Part shown: piece by piece, positions 7,168 through 14,649 of the stretch | How positions within the stretch are numbered: position 1 is the stretch's first letter | How the letters are laid out: the number at the start of each line of letters is the position of its first letter | Source of the DNA: a virus | DNA length: 41,123 nt | Direction: 5' to 3' (one strand) | IMG/VR virus record: IMGVR_UViG_3300032282_001765 | Location: 1-41,123 of that record | Made by a program: the position numbers and the translations under genes | Notes under the pieces: model-generated | What the model was told of the DNA's origin: nothing | What the model saw: only the letters and a program-made list of their open reading frames with translations | Databases searched by the model: none

Positions 7168-8500
7168 TTTACATCAATACCAAAAAGATATTATTCAGCA
7201 AGCATTATCTATTCCATGTATTGGGTTACTATTAAATCCGGGCCTTGGTAAGACTGCAACAACGCTCACAATCATTGCAGAACAATGTAAAGGCCGCACA
7301 CTCATCATCGCGCCTAAGAAGGTTGCTGAATCAGTATGGTCGGAAGAAGTATCAAAATGGGAACATACCAAACACCTCCGCGTCTCAAAGATTCTTGGCA
7401 ATCCAAAAGAACGAGCAGATGCCGTACAAAAAGAAGCAGATATCTACATCATTAATTTAGAGAATGTAGTATGGTTAAGTGAATTAAAGATACCCATGAC
7501 CAAATTTGATAACCTCGTTATTGATGAGTCATCGCGCTTCAAAGATTCATCTACAAAAAGATTCAAAGCAATTAAGCCTTTTCTTAAAACATTCAAGCGT
7601 CGCATCATTCTAACAGGCACACCCACACCACAAGGATACCAAGATCTATGGGCACAAGTTGCCATATTGGATCTCGGTCAAAGATTAGAAACATCACTTA
7701 CCAAATTCCGTGATAAATATATGATGCCAATTGAACGTAATAGGCACACAGGCGTTATTTATAAATGGGGCATCATACCAAAAGCTGATGAATTAATTAA
7801 CGATAAAATTAAAGATATATGTTTTTCACTCAAAGCAGAAGATTACCTTACACTACCCGAAGTTACTAAGGTATATCATACAGTTGAGATAGGTGCAGCT
7901 ACAAGAAGCTCATATAATAAGTTACGTAAAGACATGGTGCTAGAGATTGAAGAAGACACTATTACGGCAGTTACCGCCGCGGCTTTATCAAATAAACTAT
8001 TACAGTTTACGTCAGGATCACTTTACTTGGAAGATGGCACATGGCTAAAACAACATGATGCCAAGTTAGATTATTTGGAAGACCTAATAGATGAGAATAT
8101 TCCTACATTAGTTTTCTATCATTACAAGTCATCGCTTGCTGGTTTACAAGCAAGGTTTCCCCATGCAAAACTTTTAGATAGTAATAACCAAATGATAGAG
8201 GACTGGAGACAAGGTAAAATTAAGATGTTGTTAGCCCACCCACAATCGGGGGGCATTGGCATTAACCTACAGTGTAATACCGCGGATACCGCCCAAATGG
8301 TTTGGTATGATTTACCTTGGTCGAGCGAGAACTATATACAGGCCAATGCTAGGGTGCACAGGCAAGGGCAAACAAAGCCCGTCATTATCCATCACTTAGT
8401 CATAAGTAAGAGTATTGATAACCAAGTTATTGACGTTTTGGAGGGCAAAATAAATGTTCAAAAAGCCGTACTAAATGCCTTAGAATTTGCATTAGTATAG
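7151..8500 (+). CDS. SNF2-family DNA helicase, 449 aa
   Basis: A superfamily 2 helicase/translocase of the short phage SNF2 type. Motif I is NPGLGKT (29-35), motif II is IDESSRFK (about 124-131, DESS rather than DEAH), motif III is LTGTPTP (154-160) and motif VI is ARVHRQGQ (400-407). All ATPase motifs look intact and there is no extra accessory domain, which fits the roughly 450-aa phage members. It overlaps the previous gene by 17 bp. The association with VRR-NUC, DUF2800 and DUF2815 genes is typical, so a role in replication or recombination is likely. Confidence 0.92.
   Translation: MMNRNNLHQYQKDIIQQALSIPCIGLLLNPGLGKTATTLTIIAEQCKGRTLIIAPKKVAESVWSEEVSKWEHTKHLRVSKILGNPKERADAVQKEADIYIINLENVVWLSELKIPMTKFDNLVIDESSRFKDSSTKRFKAIKPFLKTFKRRIILTGTPTPQGYQDLWAQVAILDLGQRLETSLTKFRDKYMMPIERNRHTGVIYKWGIIPKADELINDKIKDICFSLKAEDYLTLPEVTKVYHTVEIGAATRSSYNKLRKDMVLEIEEDTITAVTAAALSNKLLQFTSGSLYLEDGTWLKQHDAKLDYLEDLIDENIPTLVFYHYKSSLAGLQARFPHAKLLDSNNQMIEDWRQGKIKMLLAHPQSGGIGINLQCNTADTAQMVWYDLPWSSENYIQANARVHRQGQTKPVIIHHLVISKSIDNQVIDVLEGKINVQKAVLNALEFALV
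8481..8499 (+). promoter_or_regulatory. Conserved GCATTAGT element, copy 2
   Basis: TAGAAT (8481-8486) is followed directly by TTGCATTAGTATA (8487-8499), at the very end of the SNF2 gene and 8 bp before the next start. It has the same orientation as the following gene. It partly serves as codons for the helicase C-terminus. Confidence 0.5.
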
Positions 8501-8507
8501 TACCTAT

Positions 8508-8834
8508 ATGAAAATAACTATTATTAAGACTGTGCATGTAATTAACGCGACCGTACCCAGGCTATCAGATGAAGACCCTGATATCATGGAAAGGGACGAC
8601 TCAAGAGAAGGTATCTTTTCGGCGACGTTGATCGAAGGGTGGGTACCATGGACCGAGGAAGACATTCAAGATATTCGTAAGATTATCGATACTAAACTTG
8701 ATCCAAAGCAACAATTTATCTTTGAGGTGTACCTTGACGGGCTTAACTATAATGACATATCAGTGACCGAGAAGTACTGGCGGTATCACTTTATGAAAGG
8801 CTTAGAGATTATTAAGAGGGAGCTACAAGTATGA
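8508..8834 (+). CDS. Sigma region-4-like / HTH transcription factor, 108 aa
   Basis: The C-terminal part, LDPKQQFIFEVYLDGLNYNDI then VTEKYWRYHFMKGLEIIKREL, follows the sigma region 4 pattern: a hydrophobic helix, GLxYxxI, then a helix ending in a basic run. Recognition-helix residues (KYWRYHFMK) are aromatic and basic. The first 60 residues are acidic and not recognised. It follows a conserved GCATTAGT element directly. It could be a late activator (ArpU/RinA-like) or the missing region 4 of a two-piece sigma with the 1854 gene. Both readings are inference. Confidence 0.55.
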   Translation: MKITIIKTVHVINATVPRLSDEDPDIMERDDSREGIFSATLIEGWVPWTEEDIQDIRKIIDTKLDPKQQFIFEVYLDGLNYNDISVTEKYWRYHFMKGLEIIKRELQV

Positions 8835-9037
8835 AGAACGATTTAGTGAATCATCCAAAGCACTACACCGCTCACCCAAGCGGTGTTGAGTGCATTCAAG
8901 TAACCGAACACATGAATTTTTGTTTAGGTAATGCAGTAAAATATATTTGGCGAGCAGATTTAAAACATGACGCCTTCGAGGATATTGAAAAAGCAATATG
9001 GTATTTACAACGTGAACTAAAAAGGAGAAAAGTATGA
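8831..9037 (+). CDS. DUF3310 (SaV-like) protein, 68 aa
   Basis: A clear DUF3310 match: VNHPKHYTAHPSGVECI, GNAVKYIWRADLKH and EDIEKAIWYLQREL follow the family consensus (NHPxHY, ECI, GNAxKYxxR, K, DxxKAxxYL). Family members are short phage proteins. From memory, T7 gp1.7, a nucleotide kinase, is related, but that function cannot be assumed here. ATG overlaps the previous stop, and the next gene overlaps in turn, so these form a coupled trio. Confidence 0.85.
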   Translation: MKNDLVNHPKHYTAHPSGVECIQVTEHMNFCLGNAVKYIWRADLKHDAFEDIEKAIWYLQRELKRRKV

Positions 9038-9258
9038 ACGAGAAGCAAGATATCAATGAGGAAATATTAACCTTTAATTTTACAATTAATCAGGTTAACG
9101 CAATCTTAAATGTTTTGGGTCAGGCACCATTCGTAGCGTCAGCTAACTTGGTAACAGAGATTCAAAGACAGGGCATGCCACAGTTTGACAAGATCAAGGC
9201 TGAGTACGACGCGTTACCAAAAGACGCCGAGATCATTGAAGAAACGAAGAGCGAGTAA
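9034..9258 (+). CDS. Hypothetical protein, 74 aa
   Basis: A 74-aa protein with strong ribosome binding site AAAGGAGAAAAGT. Central residues (FTINQVNAILNVLGQAPF, then LVTEIQRQGMPQ) follow a pattern I have seen in short phage and prophage proteins of unknown function, in which a helix with LNxxL is followed by a Q-rich helix. Acidic C-terminus. No enzymatic motif. Coupled to DUF3310 by an ATGA overlap. Confidence 0.65.
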   Translation: MNEKQDINEEILTFNFTINQVNAILNVLGQAPFVASANLVTEIQRQGMPQFDKIKAEYDALPKDAEIIEETKSE

Positions 9259-9455
9259 TGGCATCCGATCTATTAAATAAAATGATGGAGTCGGGCGGAT
9301 TCTCAAATGCCGATAACATTGAAAAGAAGCGCCAAGAACTAGCGGGAGCTATTACCCGTATGGTCATCAACGAGTCAATGGCTGAAATGCGAGCAAGGAA
9401 AGCTGAAATTGAGCGCATGTCAGTAAAGACTGACGATGGGGCGAAAAAGGACTAA
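9258..9455 (+). CDS. Hypothetical protein, 65 aa
   Basis: A 65-aa, highly charged helical protein (NIEKKRQELAGAITRMV, MAEMRARKAEIERM). ATG overlaps the upstream stop (TAATG). No motif is recognised. It is the last gene before a conserved promoter-like element, so it may end one transcription unit. Confidence 0.6.
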   Translation: MASDLLNKMMESGGFSNADNIEKKRQELAGAITRMVINESMAEMRARKAEIERMSVKTDDGAKKD

Positions 9456-9473
9456 ATTGTGCATTAGTAGATA
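9455..9473 (+). promoter_or_regulatory. Conserved GCATTAGT element, copy 3
   Basis: TAAATT precedes GTGCATTAGTAGA immediately before the DUF1289 gene (ATG at 9485). A poor -35-like CTGACG lies 17 bp before TAAATT. Same strand as the downstream gene. Confidence 0.6.
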
Positions 9474-9484
9474 TAGGGAGACTT

Positions 9485-9652
9485 ATGTCTACTAAAAGCC
9501 CATGCATAGGTGTTTGTCGGTTAGAAAATGACTATTGCCGTGGGTGCAAACGCCACGTTGACGAAATCGTTGAGTGGTACAACCTTTCTGAAAAGAAAAA
9601 ACAAGCAGTCATTGAAAGAATAAAAAATGGCAACCCCCATAAAAAAATTTAA
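9485..9652 (+). CDS. DUF1289 Cys-rich protein, 55 aa
   Basis: MSTKSPCIGVCRLENDYCRG then CKRHVDEIVEWYNLSEKKKQ matches DUF1289: SPCIxxC, CxGCxR, DEIxxW and an S/EKxxxV helix. Four cysteines (C7, C11, C18, C21) probably bind a metal. The family is common in proteobacteria, usually encoded by the host and often next to other genes, and I know of no proven function. The ribosome binding site is AGGGAGACTT. Its 3' end overlaps the next gene by 26 bp. A proteobacterial host is consistent with this acquisition. Confidence 0.85.
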   Translation: MSTKSPCIGVCRLENDYCRGCKRHVDEIVEWYNLSEKKKQAVIERIKNGNPHKKI

Positions 9653-10013
9653 ACTTACAGAAGATCATATTAAGATTATCTTATCTCTTGGTCAGCAAGG
9701 CGCGTCTCAAAAAGCTATGTATGCCGCTATTGGCATAAGTAAAACGACTGCGCTCAAACTTAAAAAAGAGGATGCTGTATTTGCTGAAGCGATGGACTTA
9801 GCTACAACATATGGTCAAGCGTTTTGGGAAAATATGATGTTGGCAAATATTGAGAATAAAGCATTTAATTCTCGTGTTGCTGAGATTGCTCTTCGTGGTC
9901 AGTACCCTGATGACTACAAAGATTCAAGAGAACAAAAGATTGACCTCAAAGCAGAAATAGTTGTAGATTTTAATAAAGAAATAGCTAACCTAATTTCCGC
10001 CTTAAAGCAATAA
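9627..10013 (+). CDS. Terminase small subunit-like HTH protein, 128 aa
   Basis: An N-terminal helix-turn-helix (DHIKIILSLGQQGASQKAMY then IGISKTTALKLKKED) is followed by a helical segment (AEAMDLATTYGQAFWENMM) and ALRGQYPDDYKDSREQKIDL. These features are typical of small terminase subunits, in which an N-terminal DNA-binding domain precedes an oligomerisation domain. The large terminase is not in the window. Most phages place the two together, so a role as a transcription regulator remains possible. A hairpin terminator follows. Confidence 0.55.
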   Translation: MATPIKKFKLTEDHIKIILSLGQQGASQKAMYAAIGISKTTALKLKKEDAVFAEAMDLATTYGQAFWENMMLANIENKAFNSRVAEIALRGQYPDDYKDSREQKIDLKAEIVVDFNKEIANLISALKQ

Positions 10014-10038
10014 AAATATTTAAAAAATAGTTAAAAAT

Positions 10039-10064
10039 AAATGCCCCGAAAGGGGCATTTCTTT
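10039..10064 (+). terminator. Putative rho-independent terminator
   Basis: A perfect 9-bp stem, AAATGCCCC / GGGGCATTT (10039-10047 and 10052-10060), closes a GAAA tetraloop, with a short CTTT after it. The U-tract is weak, but the fold is stable. It separates the TerS-like gene from the unit starting at 10106. Confidence 0.7.
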
Positions 10065-10076
10065 GCATTAGTATAT
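10062..10076 (+). promoter_or_regulatory. Conserved GCATTAGT element, copy 4
   Basis: TTTGCATTAGTATA lies directly after the terminator hairpin and 30 bp before the DUF2800 gene. Terminator followed at once by this element is the clearest argument that the element starts transcription. Confidence 0.65.
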
Positions 10077-10105
10077 GTACATTTTTAACGACTTGAAAGA
10101 ATATT

Positions 10106-11245
10106 ATGGTTGCTCACGCTTTTTTATCGGCCTCGGGATCTAAACGATGGCTTACATGTACTCCAAGTGCTCGCTTGGAAAGTACTCTCCCTGATACACA
10201 AAAGAATCCAAATGCGTTTGATTTCTCTGCCGAGGGCACAACAGCCCATACGCTATCAGAAATAAAACTACGATTGCATTACGGACAGATTAGTAGTGAA
10301 GAATACAAGCGTGAATTAGAAATAATTAAGTTGACACAGTACTACAATGATGATATGGAAGCTTTCACAGATAACTATGTTGTCTATGTTAGGTCTCAGA
10401 TCGGTGCCAATGATGAGCCCTTATTCGAGCAAAAGGTAGACTTCTCTGACTGGGTCAATGACGGATTTGGTACCGCGGACGTTGTGGTACTATCAGAAAA
10501 TTCAATCCATGTTATGGATTTAAAATACGGCGCGGGAATTCCTGTGTCGGCCATGGACAACCCACAATTAAGATTATATGCATTAGGTGCTTGGAATAAG
10601 TTTAAGGATAAGTATCCAAACATTAAAGAAGTTAAGTACACGATCATCCAACCAAGATTGGATAGCATTACAACAGATAGCACAACACTTCATAAGCTCG
10701 TAGATTGGGCTCAATTTTTCGTAGCACCAAAAGCAGCAAAAGCCTGGACAGGCTCAGGCAATTACGTTCCCGGGGATCATTGTCAATTCTGTAAAGCAAA
10801 AGCTTTATGTAGAGCACGCTCGGACTATAACAATGAGCTTGCTAAACTAGATTTTAAAGAGCCTCCTTTGCTATCAGAAGAAGAGCTTAATACTGTATTA
10901 TCAAAAGCTCAAGACTTACGCACATGGGTAAATGATGTAGAGGCTCACGCACTCGATCGAGCAGTCAATGAGCAAAAGATTCCTATAGGTTTTAAATTAG
11001 CTACGACTGTCACCCATAGAAAAATTATGGATACCGAACTTGCAGCCAAAGTGCTTGTTGAAAAAGGTCTTCCTAAAGATTCAATTTACGAACCTGTCAA
11101 ATTGAAGTCAATTGCAACGTTAGAAAAGTTAGCGGCCAAGGGTCAAGTAGTTTCTTGGTTAGGTGAATTAGTACAACGTCCTGAGGGATCTCCTAAATTG
11201 GTACGCGATACAACGGCCAAAGATGCGCAAGAAGATTTTAAGTAA
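10106..11245 (+). CDS. DUF2800 RecB/Cas4-like nuclease, 379 aa
   Basis: A PD-(D/E)XK nuclease of the DUF2800 family. An N-terminal LSASGSKRWLTCTPSARL segment is followed by EGTTAH, a catalytic core with GTADVVV (D125) and MDLKYG (D138, K140), and QPRLDSI. A C-terminal cysteine set (GDHCQFCKAKALC; C226, C229, C235) resembles the iron-sulfur site of Cas4/AddB-type nucleases. A long helical region follows. Family members are usually 370-400 aa and sit beside DUF2815 and PolA genes in phages, as here. It is likely an exonuclease for recombination or replication. Confidence 0.9.
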   Translation: MVAHAFLSASGSKRWLTCTPSARLESTLPDTQKNPNAFDFSAEGTTAHTLSEIKLRLHYGQISSEEYKRELEIIKLTQYYNDDMEAFTDNYVVYVRSQIGANDEPLFEQKVDFSDWVNDGFGTADVVVLSENSIHVMDLKYGAGIPVSAMDNPQLRLYALGAWNKFKDKYPNIKEVKYTIIQPRLDSITTDSTTLHKLVDWAQFFVAPKAAKAWTGSGNYVPGDHCQFCKAKALCRARSDYNNELAKLDFKEPPLLSEEELNTVLSKAQDLRTWVNDVEAHALDRAVNEQKIPIGFKLATTVTHRKIMDTELAAKVLVEKGLPKDSIYEPVKLKSIATLEKLAAKGQVVSWLGELVQRPEGSPKLVRDTTAKDAQEDFK

Positions 11246-11502
11246 TGCTAGTTAAGTGTTATGAAAAAGTATATAAAATTCCCGATGAACTTATTAGTAA
11301 GTATACGAAAGAGTTTGAGGTATTACCAAACAAAGGATTTGGGGAAGAGATCAATTTGCTCCGCGATTCAGTCTACCAAATATTATTGCTTGTATCGGTA
11401 GATCCTGATATGCTTAACGAAGTAAATTATAAAAAAGATTTTATTAACGCACTAGCAATTAAAAAAGCGATGGAAAACAATGGCATACTACACGACGATT
11501 AG
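11245..11502 (+). CDS. Hypothetical protein, 85 aa
   Basis: An 85-aa, mostly helical protein starting MLVKCYEKVYKIPDELISKY. ATG overlaps the DUF2800 stop (TAATG). No motif is recognised. Its end overlaps the small membrane gene at 11480. Its position between the DUF2800 and DUF2815 genes suggests a co-transcribed replication accessory. Confidence 0.65.
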   Translation: MLVKCYEKVYKIPDELISKYTKEFEVLPNKGFGEEINLLRDSVYQILLLVSVDPDMLNEVNYKKDFINALAIKKAMENNGILHDD

Positions 11503-11635
11503 TTTTTTATTAGTTCCATTAATTTTACTAGCTTTAATGGTTTTATGTGCTATTATACAAGTTGAGCTAAAAACTCGATTTAAAGGGAAGACGAATCAGC
11601 CCCGATTGAAGTCTGGTTCTAACGTTAAGGAGTAA
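11480..11635 (+). CDS. Small single-pass membrane protein, 51 aa
   Basis: A 51-aa frame beginning inside the end of the previous gene. Residues about 7-26 (ISFLLVPLILLALMVLCAII) form a strong transmembrane helix, followed by a basic cytoplasmic-type tail (LKTRFKGKTNQPRLK). It ends six bases before the DUF2815 ATG, and its last codons supply that gene's AAGGAG ribosome binding site. Function is unknown. Confidence 0.55.
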   Translation: MAYYTTISFLLVPLILLALMVLCAIIQVELKTRFKGKTNQPRLKSGSNVKE

Positions 11636-11640
11636 TAGAT

Positions 11641-12159
11641 ATGGCAACAACAAATAAAATTAAAATTGTAACTGGTAAAGTACGTTTCTCATACGCGCAT
11701 GTATTCCAACCAAATGCTGCAGTTGAAGGCGGAACACCTAAGTATTCAGTATCATTGATCATTCCAAAATCAGATACTGAAACAGTTGCTAAGTTTCAAA
11801 AAGCTTTTGAGGATGCGGCAAATACAAACGCGGCGTTCTTTGGAGGTGCAGTACCAAAAGGTTTAAAAGGTGGTTTACGTGACGGTGACGCAGAAAAAGA
11901 TGATCCAGCATATGCTAATTCATTCTTTGTAAATGCTAACTCAGCAAATAAACCAGGTGTTGTAGATGCAGAGATGCAAGCTATCATAGACCCATCAGAG
12001 TTCTATAGTGGTTGCTTTGGACGTGCATCAGTAACATTATACCCATACAATGCTCAAGGCTCTAAAGGCATTGCAGTAGGTTTAAATAATGTTCAAAAGA
12101 CAGAAGAAGGCGAAAAACTAGGTGGTGGTACGTCTGCCGCAGTAGATTTCGCAATTTAA
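11641..12159 (+). CDS. DUF2815 ssDNA-binding-like protein, 172 aa
   Basis: A DUF2815 protein: GKVRFSYAHVFQP near the start, KYSVSLIIPKSD, DGDAEKDDPAYANSFFVNA, then EFYSGCFGRASVTLYPY and GIAVGLNNVQK are the family landmarks. Family proteins are about 170-190 aa, have an OB-fold-like pattern and are thought to bind single-stranded DNA. The gene lies just after DUF2800 with a good AAGGAG ribosome binding site and ends at a strong terminator, so it may be highly expressed. Confidence 0.9.
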   Translation: MATTNKIKIVTGKVRFSYAHVFQPNAAVEGGTPKYSVSLIIPKSDTETVAKFQKAFEDAANTNAAFFGGAVPKGLKGGLRDGDAEKDDPAYANSFFVNANSANKPGVVDAEMQAIIDPSEFYSGCFGRASVTLYPYNAQGSKGIAVGLNNVQKTEEGEKLGGGTSAAVDFAI

Positions 12160-12171
12160 GTACTAAGGGTC

Positions 12172-12197
12172 GGGGCTCGCAACAGAGCCCCTTTTTT
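12172..12197 (+). terminator. Rho-independent terminator after DUF2815
   Basis: A 7-bp stem, GGGGCTC / GAGCCCC (12172-12178 and 12185-12191), with a GCAACA loop, is followed by six T (12192-12197). This is a textbook intrinsic terminator on the plus strand. Confidence 0.9.
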
Positions 12198-12224
12198 CCA
12201 CCACAATTTAAAAGAAGAAATATT

Positions 12225-14099
12225 TTGGATCAATACAGAGAATATATTGCCGCGAGTCGATACGCTAGATTTATCGATGAAAAAGGAAGACGCGAAACTT
12301 GGGGTGAAACAACCCAAAGATTTGTAGATTACATTTTTAGTCATACCGAATCTATTAAAGATAATGAAGAATTAAAAAAAGAAATTTTTGACTCAATTTT
12401 TAACCATAAACTAATGCCGTCCATGCGTGCCATGATGACGGCAGGAAAGAGTGCCGATCGTGATAACACGTGTGTTTATAATTGTTCGTATTTACCTGTT
12501 GATGATCCTAAGTCATTTGACGAGGCCATGTTTATCTTGCTCTGTGGCACAGGAGTTGGTTTTTCGGTCGAAGCGAGTAATATTAACAAGTTGCCCGAGG
12601 TGCCAGACACTCTATATGAATCCAATCACACCATCGCAGTCCACGACTCGAAAGAAGGTTGGGCAAAATCATTAAGATTAATCTTGGCTCATTTATGGGC
12701 AGGTGAAGTCCCACAATGGGACATAAGTAAAATACGCCCAGCGGGCGCTCGATTAAAAACATTTGGTGGTAGGGCATCTGGTCCACAACCGTTAATTGAT
12801 TTATTTGAATTTGTAGTAGCTGTATTTAAAAATGCTAGAGGACGTAAATTAAACTCCCTCGAATGTCATGATATTATGTGTAAAATCGGTGAAGTTGTTG
12901 TAGTGGGCGGCGTACGTCGTTCAGCTATGATCTCACTATCAGACTTAGATGATGAAAGGATTAGACATGCAAAAGCGGGACCTTGGTGGGACACTGCACC
13001 GCACCGTGCATTGGCGAATAATTCCGCAGTGTACGACGAGACGCCTACAGTTGGCAAATTCATGGAGGAATGGCTCTCCCTTTACAATTCGCACTCGGGT
13101 GAACGAGGCATTTTTAATCGCGAAGCAGCTAAGAAGACGGTTTCCAAATTCGGGCACCGCGATCCAAATTTCGAGTTCGGTACTAACCCGTGCTCCGAGA
13201 TCATTCTTCGTCCGTATCAATTTTGTAACCTCACGGAAGCTGTTGTACGTCACGACGATACCAAAGAAACACTTATGCACAAGGTCAAATTGGCTACCAT
13301 TTTGGGTACAATTCAATCGACGTTCACAAAATTCCCGTATCTAAGAAAAGTGTGGCAAAATAATACCGAAGCAGAACGCTTGCTTGGAGTGTCATTAACT
13401 GGTATATTTGACAATAAATTATTAACTACACAGGGAACAAAACTAAATGAAATTCTTAACGAACTTAGAGATGTGGCAAGAGTTACAAACAAAGAGTGGG
13501 CAGAAAAACTTGGCATCGAACCAAGTACCGCAATCACTTGCGTCAAACCAAGCGGAACAGTATCACAACTCGTTGACTCTGCGTCTGGAATCCATCCAAG
13601 ACATTCTAAGTATTATATCAGAAGAGTACGAGGCGACAAAAAAGATCCACTTACAACCTTCCTTGTGGAACAGGGCGTTCCTAGCGAAGACTGCGTATAT
13701 AAACCAACGCAAACAACAGTCTTTAGCTTTCCTCAAAAAGCGCCAGATGGATTAACAAGAGAAGATGTTACACCAATTGACCATCTTGAATTATGGTTAA
13801 CTTATCAAAGAGAATGGTGTGAACATAAACCTTCTGTTACAATATCGGTTGAAGAAAAAGATTGGCCAAGTGTTGGTGCGTGGGTGTGGGATCACTTTGA
13901 TGAGATTAGTGGAGTATCATTCCTACCGTACGATGGTGGCACATATCGCCAAGCGCCGTATGAAGAGTGCACAGAAGAAGAATACAATGCGTTAAAAGCA
14001 AAGATGCCTAAGATTAACTGGGATGACTTTAAAGAGATCACAGATAATGTTGAAGGCGCACAAATGCTAGCATGCGTGGCGGGCGTTTGTGAAATCTAA
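12225..14099 (+). CDS. nrdJ: Class II (adenosylcobalamin) ribonucleotide reductase, 624 aa
   Basis: A monomeric B12-dependent ribonucleoside triphosphate reductase. NCSY carries C87. NPCSEI has the thiyl-radical cysteine C323 and E325. The C-terminal CVAGVC (C617, C622) is the redox pair. CGTGVGFSVE and HSGERGIFNREAAKK are also conserved. The Lactobacillus enzyme is about 740 aa, so this is a shorter form, as phage versions often are. It makes deoxynucleotides without oxygen and needs host or environmental cobalamin. TTG is the most likely start, with a modest AAAGAAG site. The gene stands alone between two terminator-like hairpins. Confidence 0.93.
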   Translation: MDQYREYIAASRYARFIDEKGRRETWGETTQRFVDYIFSHTESIKDNEELKKEIFDSIFNHKLMPSMRAMMTAGKSADRDNTCVYNCSYLPVDDPKSFDEAMFILLCGTGVGFSVEASNINKLPEVPDTLYESNHTIAVHDSKEGWAKSLRLILAHLWAGEVPQWDISKIRPAGARLKTFGGRASGPQPLIDLFEFVVAVFKNARGRKLNSLECHDIMCKIGEVVVVGGVRRSAMISLSDLDDERIRHAKAGPWWDTAPHRALANNSAVYDETPTVGKFMEEWLSLYNSHSGERGIFNREAAKKTVSKFGHRDPNFEFGTNPCSEIILRPYQFCNLTEAVVRHDDTKETLMHKVKLATILGTIQSTFTKFPYLRKVWQNNTEAERLLGVSLTGIFDNKLLTTQGTKLNEILNELRDVARVTNKEWAEKLGIEPSTAITCVKPSGTVSQLVDSASGIHPRHSKYYIRRVRGDKKDPLTTFLVEQGVPSEDCVYKPTQTTVFSFPQKAPDGLTREDVTPIDHLELWLTYQREWCEHKPSVTISVEEKDWPSVGAWVWDHFDEISGVSFLPYDGGTYRQAPYEECTEEEYNALKAKMPKINWDDFKEITDNVEGAQMLACVAGVCEI

Positions 14100-14124
14100 C
14101 AGAACTTTCACGTGGTGGTGAAGT

Positions 14125-14156
14125 AGGGGGCTCTGTAGTTTAGGGCCTCTTTTTAT
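14125..14156 (+). terminator. Weak terminator-like hairpin after the reductase
   Basis: AGGGGGCTC and GGGCCTCT can form an imperfect, G/U-containing stem with a bulge around a TGTAGTTTA-type loop, followed by TTTT. The pairing is less perfect than at 12172, so it is only suggestive. Confidence 0.4.
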
Positions 14157-14170
14157 TTAAGGAGAACAAT

Positions 14171-14404
14171 ATGCAACCTGAATTAAACGAAGCGTTTACC
14201 TATTGGTATGAAAGATTTTTTTGTCAAAGCCCCAGCCTATCATCATTAAAATATGATGATGAGAGAATGTGGGAAGCTTGGAAAGCAGGATATAAATTAG
14301 GTCGTGACAATGCTTATAAAAGAAAAGATATACCTATTGAAATATTTACCATATCAAAAGAAAAACATATCCATACAATGAATAAAGATAAGGATAAAGA
14401 ATGA
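14171..14404 (+). CDS. Hypothetical protein, 77 aa
   Basis: A 77-aa soluble protein with strong ribosome binding site AAGGAGAACAAT. MQPELNEAFTYWYERFF then DERMWEAWKAGYKLGRDNAY has the look of a small phage protein with a conserved W-x-A-G-Y/x-x-G-R motif, which I have seen but cannot name. The basic C-terminal part (KEKHIHTMNKDKDKE) overlaps the next start. Function is unknown. Confidence 0.65.
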   Translation: MQPELNEAFTYWYERFFCQSPSLSSLKYDDERMWEAWKAGYKLGRDNAYKRKDIPIEIFTISKEKHIHTMNKDKDKE

Positions 14405-14649
14405 TGTGGAACTATAGAATCATGAAACGTAAGTGCCCAGAAACTGGTGAAATTTACTACGCATTAAATGAAGTCTTTTATAAAGATAAAGGAAAGCCTT
14501 GGATGTATAGTGAACGAGACGATATTGTGGGTGGTAGTCCAGAAGAGATTATAGAGACCTTGGAGATGATGTTGACTGACGCTAAGAAGGATGCCCCTAT
14601 CTTAACAGAGAAAGATTTTAAGAAGAAGGATAAAAAAAATGGCAAGTGA
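14401..14649 (+). CDS. Hypothetical protein, 82 aa
   Basis: MWNYRIMKRKCPETGEIYYA then NEVFYKDKGKPW and GGSPEEIIETLEMML follow a short family common in phages (pattern WNYR, Y-x-x-NEVFY, a Glu-rich helix and a DAPIL-like end). Its function is unknown to me. Two start codons are adjacent (14401 and 14404). ATG overlaps the previous stop. The Lys-rich end overlaps the next gene. Confidence 0.7.
   Translation: MMWNYRIMKRKCPETGEIYYALNEVFYKDKGKPWMYSERDDIVGGSPEEIIETLEMMLTDAKKDAPILTEKDFKKKDKKNGK

Noticed and set aside
12945-13344. Frames on both strands inside the ribonucleotide reductase
   Set aside because: Overlap the catalytic NPCSEI region of a strong gene and have Arg/Cys-rich shadow composition.
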